Assembly: GCA_002914845.1 (NCBI GenBank)
Contig: JXTC01000126.1
Location: forward strand, 258,532 to 322,531
DNA from: Trema orientale
Taxonomy: Eukaryota > Streptophyta > Magnoliopsida > Rosales > Cannabaceae
Reading direction: 5' to 3'
Length of the DNA stretch: 64,000 bases
Shown: positions 59,601-64,000 of the stretch, piece after piece
Numbering within the stretch: the stretch's first letter is position 1
Layout of the letters: each line of letters begins with the position of its first letter
Translations under genes and position numbers: made by a program
The notes under the pieces: model-generated
Told to the model about the DNA's origin: nothing
Databases searched by the model: none
What the model saw: the letters and a program-made list of their open reading frames with translations, nothing else

Positions 59601-62070
59601 TAGAGAGGCTTGGAGAGCCTCCCCTCCGCTCGAGGTTGTTTATCCTGTTGAGCATGTATTCCATGTCCCTCTCTAGTGCCTCGATCTTTTGTTGTAATCC
59701 TGCAGCATCGAATCCATCTCTTATGCTAGCGAGGTCTCTGATCTTGAACTCGATTTTATCGAGTTTTCCCAGGCGCTTCTCAATCGCAATGATCCTCTGG
59801 GTGTTGTTCACCATCCCAACAAACTTTTCCAAGCTTTCTAACCGAAGCTCTGATACCAACTATCACGGGCCGCCTCTTTGATACTTTGAAATAAGTAGAA
59901 CGTGCGGTACTTGCTATCGCTCGGAGCTAGCAAATCAGCTTAGAACGTAAGCCTGCAGGCAAACAGACCCATTGGTTAGTCATGTCACAGACAACACCGT
60001 GATAAGGGTAATAACATAGCATTGAGCAAGTACAAAGAAAGCAGATTTGATAACGGCAATCATATAACAAGCGAGCATAAAGTAAGCATATCGAGGTAAC
60101 ATGTAGGCAACACATAAGCAACAAATAAGCAATAACGAAAGTAACACGTGGACATGAATAAACATCATTTCCTTCATTGATAGGAAGGAGGTTCACAGCT
60201 AAGCCCCTATCATGCTGGTGGCCAAGGCCCCCCTATGGGCACCCAGGTCATCCCCCCTAAAGAGGTTTTTGAGCTTTTAGCCTTCTAGCAGGAGGAAACA
60301 TAATTTTTGCCCAGAAAGCATATGACAAAATTGAAGCAAAATAATTAAGTTTCAAATTTACAATAATTTTCTCCTAATTCTTAGCCCTCAAGTATGGGGT
60401 ATTTGGCCACGGACTTGACTAATGATCCTGGACAAAAATACTCTTATATAATTACAAAATTTTTCACCCGTTGGCACCACCGTTGGCACAATGTAGGCAC
60501 CATATGCACCCTATGTGTGGGCATCATAGGCCTTAGTGTGGCAACACGCCACACCGTACATGCTCTAGGTCAATGTAAATTATTGACTCTTCAGCTGAAA
60601 GCGTAAAGTAAATTCATACCTTGGTATCGCATTTGCCACAAAGAGCAATGCCAATTAATCAATGGTATTCTTTTAGCTTTGCTCATCTCAGGATAATGCG
60701 TGTCCTATTTACTGCAATCTTTTCGTGTCATATTGATTGTTAAATTCTAATAGCTAGAACCAATGACGGAGCCACCTTGGGCCTAGGGACTTATGCTCCT
60801 CAACTTTTTAAAGTTTCTACTTTTATCCAACATCTATTAAAATACTTAATTATATCCTTTATTTATCCTTTAAATTTTGATAATTTAAAAATTCAATGAC
60901 GGAGCCACCTTGGACCTAGGGACTTATGCCTCTCAACTTTTTAAAGTTTTTACTTTTATCCAATATCTATTAAAATACTTAATTATATCCTTTATTTATC
61001 TTTTAAATTTTGATAATTTAAAAATTCACCCACATATCTCATAAAAAGTTCAATAAAGTCCCTCATTTGCTCCTATTGAATTTTATGATTTTCATATTTT
61101 TCTTGTATTATATTAGATACTTAATTTTTTCCATATTTTTATTAGATCTCACTTTAAAAAATCTTTTAATCATATATATGTTGATCATATAAACTATGTG
61201 CGCTTTAGAAATACTATCTTTAGATTGTCCTAAAAATTATATTACTCAATCACATGTTCATTTAAAGAAATTGAAGAAAATATAATATAAAGAGCAAAAA
61301 AGAGAGGTTAAAAATCTAAATTTGGCATTAGATTTTATTCTCTTGAAAATTTTTTCTGGTTTTGTCACTGGCTAGAATTATAAAGTACGAGTATACTGTC
61401 ATCTAACCCGAGCTTATATCTTTTCTCCTTAGATTTGTGTTAATTGGATTTGTATGAAATAGTTTCATCTTCTTTTCTTTTTTTTTTTTTTTTTAGCTTT
61501 CTTTCTTCTTGGGTGGATCCTTCTAGATAGACGTTGAATGTTGCACTGTTACTTGAGAATGTAACTATACAGTCTATGCTACTTGTGAAATTATATTACT
61601 CAATCACATGATCATTTGAAAAAATTGAAGAAAATATAATATAAAGAGCAAAAAGGAGGGGTTAAAAATCTAAATTTAGTACTAGATTTTACCTTCCTGA
61701 AAAAATTTTCTAATTTCGTTACTGGCTAGAATTATAAAGTGCGAGTATACTGTCATCTAACCCGAGCTTATATCATTTCTCCTCAAATTATTGTTAATTA
61801 GTTTTGTATGAAATAGTTTCAGCTTTTTTGCTTTTTTTTTTTCCTTTCTTTCTTCTTGAGTGGATCCTCCTAGATAGACTTTGAATGTTGCACTGTTACT
61901 TGAGAATGTAACTATTCTACTTGTGAAATTACAACTATTTAAGTTTTTACTCAAGCCATGATTCATTCAATGCAGGTTCCCAGATGATTTTCTTCATCCT
62001 CAATGTGATCGAGGTGATCGGAGTGCTGTTGACATTTGAGCCTTTCTTAACAACACCAAAGGCTAAATAG
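41504..62070 (+). CDS. Zinc-induced facilitator-like (ZIFL) MFS transporter, 17 exons
   Basis: Joined exons: 41504-41672, 44585-44625, 45579-45639, 45746-45848, 45976-46078, 46509-46562, 46661-46723, 46825-46874, exon 9 in the N gap, 47561-47743, 47926-48013, 48365-48450, 51903-52010, 52280-52324, 52454-52542, 53751-53794, 61976-62070. All visible introns are GT-AG, phases match, and no stop interrupts. Visible exons total 1382 nt; exon 9 must be 1 modulo 3. With a size usual for the family the protein would be near 485 residues, as in Arabidopsis ZIF1/ZIFL proteins. Family features include CPGC near the N-terminus, the MFS loop [12 protein letters not shown], and [23 protein letters not shown]. 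Known members are 12-helix proton-coupled carriers of the tonoplast or plasma membrane, linked to zinc-nicotianamine, potassium/auxin or phytosiderophore transport. The substrate here cannot be decided, nor can ZIF1 versus ZIFL1. Confidence 0.95.
42940..43440. repeat. Possible LTR remnant in ZIFL intron 1
   Basis: The phrase AGGTTCAGCCC-AAAA-TTGAGCCTACGTCC near 43009-43038 is similar to GGTTCAGCCCCAAAAAAGATGAGC-TACGTCC in the Tat-type LTRs at 30829 and 35968. The neighbourhood has a TATATATATAAA-like run near 43303. Ends are undefined, so this is a tentative call. Confidence 0.35.
43836..44021 (+). mobile_element. SINE in ZIFL intron 1
   Basis: About 186 bp with a pol III B-box-like GGGTTCGAACC (43914-43924), an A-box-like GTGGCAAAGTG about 55 bp upstream, and an A-tail of about 12 bases. 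The 13-bp sequence AAGTTATGTCCCC flanks it exactly on both sides (43823-43835 and 44022-44034; its first As overlap the tail), the target duplication expected of LINE-mediated insertion. It lies in the same orientation as the gene. A small frame through it (43953-44153) is not a gene. Confidence 0.88.
44585..46078 (+). CDS. ZIFL exons 2-5: helices 1-4 and the MFS signature loop
   Basis: Exon 2 (44585-44625) gives [14 protein letters not shown]. Exon 3 (45579-45639) gives [20 protein letters not shown]. Exon 4 (45746-45848) gives [20 protein letters not shown] then [13 protein letters not shown] and ends two bases into a codon. Exon 5 (45976-46078) gives [20 protein letters not shown] then [14 protein letters not shown]. 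The donor of exon 4 is GTTAGT at 45849, chosen because it alone keeps phase and alignment with the family. WG-x3-DRYGRKP is the conserved loop between helices 2 and 3. Confidence 0.93.
46509..46874 (+). CDS. ZIFL exons 6-8: helix 5 antiporter-type motif
   Basis: Exon 6 (46509-46562) encodes [18 protein letters not shown], exon 7 (46661-46723) [20 protein letters not shown] plus Q, exon 8 (46825-46874) [16 protein letters not shown] plus two bases. The S-x-A-W-G-x-G-x3-GP-x2-GG run is the helix 5 motif typical of drug/proton antiporter MFS proteins, and AQPAEKYP is characteristic of ZIFL. Confidence 0.94.
47075..47347. other. Assembly gap (273 N) hiding ZIFL exon 9
   Basis: Unsequenced run of N. 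Exon 8 ends after two bases of a codon and exon 10 starts on a full codon, and the family has about 25-27 residues of helix 6 between them, so one exon must lie here or span its edge. Confidence 0.97.
47561..47743 (+). CDS. ZIFL exon 10: central cytosolic loop and helix 7 start
   Basis: Encodes [20 protein letters not shown], a hydrophilic loop with KPTNSKLS, then [20 protein letters not shown] and DMAYAE. The 61 codons are in phase from start to end. The ETLH start normally follows a WLP from exon 9, which is lost in the gap. Confidence 0.94.
47926..48450 (+). CDS. ZIFL exons 11-12: helices 7-8
   Basis: Exon 11 (47926-48013) encodes [20 protein letters not shown] and DVGKVLAIS. Exon 12 (48365-48450) encodes [20 protein letters not shown] and [20 protein letters not shown] is strongly conserved among ZIFL proteins. 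Confidence 0.94.
50751..50779. repeat. 13-bp-stem perfect hairpin
   Basis: TTGGAAAGCTTAT and ATAAGCTTTCCAA are perfect inverted repeats around a TTG loop, within the LTR-like segment of intron 12. Most likely a chance or element-derived palindrome. Confidence 0.85.
50767..50838. repeat. 37-bp tandem duplication
   Basis: ATAAGCTTTCCAACTATACT and the following AAATAT-ACCCTAT recur with one visible change at a 37-bp offset (50767 and 50804). The first unit shares the right arm of the neighbouring hairpin. Confidence 0.9.
51903..53794 (+). CDS. ZIFL exons 13-16: helices 9-11
   Basis: Exon 13 (51903-52010) encodes [20 protein letters not shown] and [16 protein letters not shown]. Exon 14 (52280-52324) encodes [15 protein letters not shown]. 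Exon 15 (52454-52542) encodes [20 protein letters not shown] and AAGPVLGGA. Exon 16 (53751-53794) encodes [24 protein letters not shown] and the AxGPxxGGAL-x-SW run are family motifs. Exon 16 is followed by the 8.2-kb intron carrying the chromovirus. Confidence 0.94.
54476..55169 (-). repeat. 3' LTR of the chromovirus
   Basis: 694 bp, aligning with 59861-60553 over its full length. Both carry TGGGGTATTTGGCCACGGAC near the right end (plus-strand reading). Confidence 0.93.
55170..55182 (-). other. Polypurine tract of the chromovirus
   Basis: Minus strand reads GTGGGGGAGAA directly before the TGTGGCG start of the LTR. Confidence 0.8.
55181..55624 (-). pseudogene. Chromovirus integrase C-terminus and chromodomain
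   Basis: Minus strand: [20 protein letters not shown] and [13 protein letters not shown], then a chromodomain [40 protein letters not shown]. Conserved aromatic residues Y, W and W are present. In chromoviruses this domain binds modified histones and is thought to steer integration towards heterochromatin. The frame ends with a short tail after [10 protein letters not shown]. Confidence 0.92.
55625..56500 (-). pseudogene. Chromovirus integrase, interrupted
   Basis: Zinc-binding part reads [17 protein letters not shown] and [12 protein letters not shown], where relatives have AGHPGW and CLICQQDK, so one His and one Cys are Arg. The core shows [36 protein letters not shown] and, after a stop, [19 protein letters not shown], so the D, D and E positions can be located. 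Stops lie near 55698, 55978, 56090 and 56385. Confidence 0.87.
56501..57900 (-). pseudogene. Chromovirus reverse transcriptase and RNase H, interrupted
   Basis: RT (57353-57706): [36 protein letters not shown] and [12 protein letters not shown] with the YLDD box intact. Connection and RNase H (56942-57253): [40 protein letters not shown], and further on [21 protein letters not shown] (56700-56770). Frames are split by stops at about 57352, 57270, 56940 and 56784. Confidence 0.9.
58212..58760 (-). pseudogene. Chromovirus zinc knuckle and protease with damaged active site
   Basis: Near 58680-58725 the minus strand reads [14 protein letters not shown], a gag zinc knuckle. The protease follows, with [11 protein letters not shown], then a frame change, then [33 protein letters not shown] and HVILGMEFF. 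The family usually has DTGAT-HNF at this site; here the glycine-alanine part is missing and the frame shifts at about 58475-58485. The aspartic protease is therefore inactive. Confidence 0.85.
58761..59859 (-). pseudogene. Chromovirus gag, interrupted
   Basis: 59443-59859 encodes a helical, coiled-coil-like N-terminal part ([16 protein letters not shown], [30 protein letters not shown]). 58877-59092 encodes [32 protein letters not shown] and [13 protein letters not shown], the gag core common to these elements. Several stops lie between the two blocks. Confidence 0.82.
59847..59858 (-). other. Primer-binding site of the chromovirus
   Basis: Minus strand TGGTATCAGAGC lies two bases inside the 5' LTR, complementary in type to the initiator methionine tRNA. 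Confidence 0.92.
59861..60553 (-). repeat. 5' LTR of the chromovirus
   Basis: 693 bp, nearly the same length as the other LTR, ending next to the primer-binding site. Confidence 0.93.
60761..61370. mobile_element. hAT-like MITE with a duplicated left end, in intron 16
   Basis: Ends are CAATGACGGAGCCA and, as reverse complement of the right end, CAGTGACAAAACCA, 10 of 14 matching. Flanks GCTAGAAC (60753-60760) and GCTAGAAT (61371-61378) form an 8-bp target duplication with one change. The first 133 bp are present twice in tandem. No transposase. It lies about 200 bp right of the chromovirus. Confidence 0.78.
60762..61027. repeat. 133-bp tandem duplication of the MITE left end
   Basis: AATGACGGAGCCACCTTGG at 60762 recurs at 60895. 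The two 133-bp units differ at only a few sites, and both end TAATTTAAAAATTCA. Confidence 0.92.
61236..61931. repeat. About 354-bp tandem duplication spanning the MITE right end
   Basis: From ATTATATTACTCAATCACATG (61236 and again at 61590) the text repeats, through AAAATATAATATAAAGAGC, ACTGGCTAGAATTATAAAGT and TTGAATGTTGCACTGTTACT, to about 61931. The unit contains the right third of the hAT MITE plus its flank. The second copy lacks about 10 bp near its end, and the T-run in the middle differs in length. Confidence 0.92.
61976..62070 (+). CDS. ZIFL exon 17: helix 12 and C-terminus
   Basis: Encodes [24 protein letters not shown] text ([31 protein letters not shown]) ending in TAG. The match to the family C-terminus and the phase carried over from exon 16 show that the 8.2-kb intron must be spliced for a normal protein. 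No separate polyadenylation signal was pinned down downstream. Confidence 0.95.
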
Positions 62071-63593
62071 AATGTTTTTCAAATTAATTTTTGCCGCGTA
62101 ATAATATAACTAAATACGACATATAATGGAATACTTGTTTAGCAGTGCTTCATGCATCGTTATGGATATTCAATATAGTAATACTAAGTTGGAAGATACA
62201 TTATAAATATTTTTGATCATTTATTAAAAGGAAGAAAATGATGAAAAAAGGGGCAATGCATTGCAAGAATGACCGGAATCATGGTCAATTGTGCCATGAA
62301 CTTCAAGATGTACAAAACTTTAGGATCTAATTTTTCAATCAGTTAACCCCTTTTTGTGAACAGAATACACCATGTACCAGTCACGTGGGTGTGTTAAAAG
62401 AGTATAATTAAATTAATGCTTAGTTGTTGTCCAGAGCATAGACACTTTGTTCCCTTCCAAAGTTCCGCCTAAATTCACCTCTCCTTCCTCCCCTTTGCGA
62501 CCCTTTTCTTTCTCATGTTGTTTCATATGGCTATGACCAAAAATCTTTAACCACTGAAACCACCGATTACAATGAATCAGAACCTTGTTTGTTAAAGAAA
62601 TTAGAGTAACCAACTAAACGAGCCCACTTATAATTTCTAGGATCATATAAAACAACACAATGATCCACGGGCGAAGTCATGATCTTAATTGATGGCGTAT
62701 AAGGCAACATTCTTAGGCAAAATAGAAATATAAAACATGTTCAAGATATTACTTTTGAAGAAATTCATAAGTATCTTACATTTGTTTAAGGAATTTACAC
62801 CTTGAAATTAGTACCATCAAAATTTTTAAAGTTGAATACTAATGTGGGAATTTTATTTTTAAGGTGCATCACAAGTTGAAAACAAATTTTTAACATGATT
62901 TGGATCTAGTTAGGACTAATATTTTTGCCCTAACTTACATTTCTGTGACTACTTTGAGGGATGACATTTTTATATTACATTTTGGAGTAGTTGGTGAGAT
63001 AATTAATCAGGTTACAAACCTACCCCTGCTGTACTTGTTAGAAATCTTTGGGGAAGTTTGGGAAGGTAGATGAATTATACCATTTAATCATTAGTTTTAG
63101 AAAGTGCACCCTATTTAAAAGTACTTAATTAATAAGCACATCTATTTTGAAAAGTAGAGGTATAGAAGGATTTATATACCCTTAAGGCGGGAGTTCATAA
63201 TTGTTGAGGCGAGTTAATTTGTAGGTTTCAAGAAAACTTTCTTGAGAAATCCTTGTTCTGTCCGGGGACTCCAGCTTCTCATTCTTAGGTATTAGGCATT
63301 ACTTTCCTTGGGACCAGGTTGTCTTTCTTCACTTTTTATATACTCGAGAATTATAGTATATAATACTAAGCAACCTACTGTTTGTAAGTCGCAACCTGCA
63401 TCTGTGCCTGTTTGTTTTTTTCCGAGATTGAGGTTCCCTTTGTTAATGAATAACCCCCCCAATAGACATAAAATAATGTAGAAGCAATAATAAAGCGAAA
63501 TAAATGCTGAAATAAGTAAACAAAAGACACACAAAATTTATGTGATTCACTAAATTAGCAACGTTTATGGAGTTGTTGCAGATCTTCACTATA
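62071..63593. other. 3' flank of ZIFL, no other gene recognised
   Basis: The 3' UTR presumably occupies the first one to three hundred bases; no clean AATAAA can be assigned. The remainder is ordinary AT-rich DNA. Text at about 63500-63590 (GAAATAAATGCTGAAATAAG, TTTATGTGATTCACTAAATT) is reminiscent of LTR leader sequence and may be an LTR fragment hit by the CACTA element. Confidence 0.45.
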
Positions 63594-64000
63594 CACTACA
63601 AGAAATAAGACTTTTGCCGATGCATTGAAACGTCGGCAAAAGTATTCAAAATGCGTCGGCAAATCTCTTTTGACTTTTGCCGACGCATTTTTTCGTCGGC
63701 GTCCATCGTCGGCGAAAGACCGTAGCTAAAAGTCACTAACCGACGAAAAATTATATGCGTCAGCAAAAGTACCTTTTGCCGATGCATCACGGACTTATGT
63801 CGACGCGTGTGTTGCATCGACGAAAATCTTGCGTCAGTGAAAATGTGGCAAATTTGGAGTCGTTAGTCAACTATTCACCGGCGCAAAATATGCGTCGGCA
63901 AAAGAAAAAGTTAATAATAATTTTTTTTTCAAATTTAATAAAACTTTTACCGACGCATTAGCATTTATGCGTCGGCAAATATTTTATTAAATTAAAAAAA
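63594..64000. mobile_element. CACTA (EnSpm) transposon end, cut by the window
   Basis: Begins CACTACAAGAAATAAGAC, the canonical CACTA terminus, followed within 400 bp by about a dozen copies, in both orientations, of a subterminal motif TTTGCCGACGCA / TGCGTCGGCAAA or one-base variants. Such arrays bind the CACTA TNPA-type protein. The element runs past the window end, so coding content and right terminus are unknown. Confidence 0.88.

Larger units (their letters stand above)
54476..60553 (-). mobile_element. Complete but defective chromovirus (Ty3/gypsy) in ZIFL intron 16
   Basis: A 6.08-kb minus-strand element, antisense to the host gene. LTRs at 54476-55169 and 59861-60553 run from TGTGGCG to GTGATA on the minus strand. 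It has an initiator-Met primer site, a polypurine tract, gag, protease, RT, RNase H, integrase and a C-terminal chromodomain, the plant chromovirus order. Several frameshifts and stops break every part. Flanking 5-mers are CCATG and CCGTA, which would be a target duplication only if two transitions occurred. The right (5') LTR and left LTR are clearly alike but differ at scattered sites. The clade within chromoviruses is not assigned. Confidence 0.93.

Noticed and set aside
1..64000. CRISPR arrays, operons, ribosome-binding sites, rRNA or tRNA genes
   Set aside because: None seen; the window is plant nuclear DNA.

Overview
The window is AT-rich nuclear DNA from a flowering plant, most likely a eudicot; the species cannot be told from sequence alone. 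Evidence: one multi-exon host gene with GT-AG introns and residues matching the plant zinc-induced facilitator-like (ZIFL) transporters, plant-type Ty1/copia, Tat-type Ty3/gypsy and chromodomain Ty3/gypsy retrotransposons, a pol III SINE, and hAT, PIF/Harbinger, CACTA and Mutator-like MITEs. A 273-base run of N marks an assembly gap.

Layout. Positions 1-21,540 hold no recognisable host gene, only small DNA elements and LTR remnants. The best supported are a Tourist-type MITE (2269-2649), two related hAT MITEs with perfect 8-bp target duplications (10754-11142 and 16036-16504), two candidate solo LTRs (4955-7232 and 8418-10214), a PIF/Harbinger-like element with a nested unclassified repeat (13559-16008) and a CACTA-like element (16986-19208). 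Positions 21548-29205 are a full-length but dead Ty1/copia element on the plus strand, flanked by the 5-bp duplication AATAT. Positions 29,400-37,000 are a second, minus-strand copia remnant whose gag is split by a Tat-type Ty3/gypsy element (30719-36457) that has lost its integrase. Positions 37,000-41,300 are apparently gene-free DNA upstream of the host gene.

Positions 41504-62070 are the only host gene, a ZIFL major-facilitator transporter. Sixteen exons can be read on the plus strand with conserved phase and no internal stop. One further exon (exon 9) must lie in the N gap. Its introns are swollen by insertions: a SINE in intron 1, a gypsy LTR remnant with a primer-binding site in intron 12, and in the 8.2-kb intron 16 a complete antisense chromovirus (54476-60553), a hAT MITE and two local tandem duplications. 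After the gene, the window ends inside the start of a CACTA transposon (from 63594) carrying repeated TTTGCCGACGCA-type subterminal motifs.

The genes do not form an operon or pathway. The biology here is one transporter gene surviving inside layered transposon insertions, with the insertion order readable in several places. I found no convincing evidence for an undescribed functional system. The most unusual items are the intron-16 architecture, the nested Tat-in-copia insertion and the GC-rich island in the leader of the copia element.
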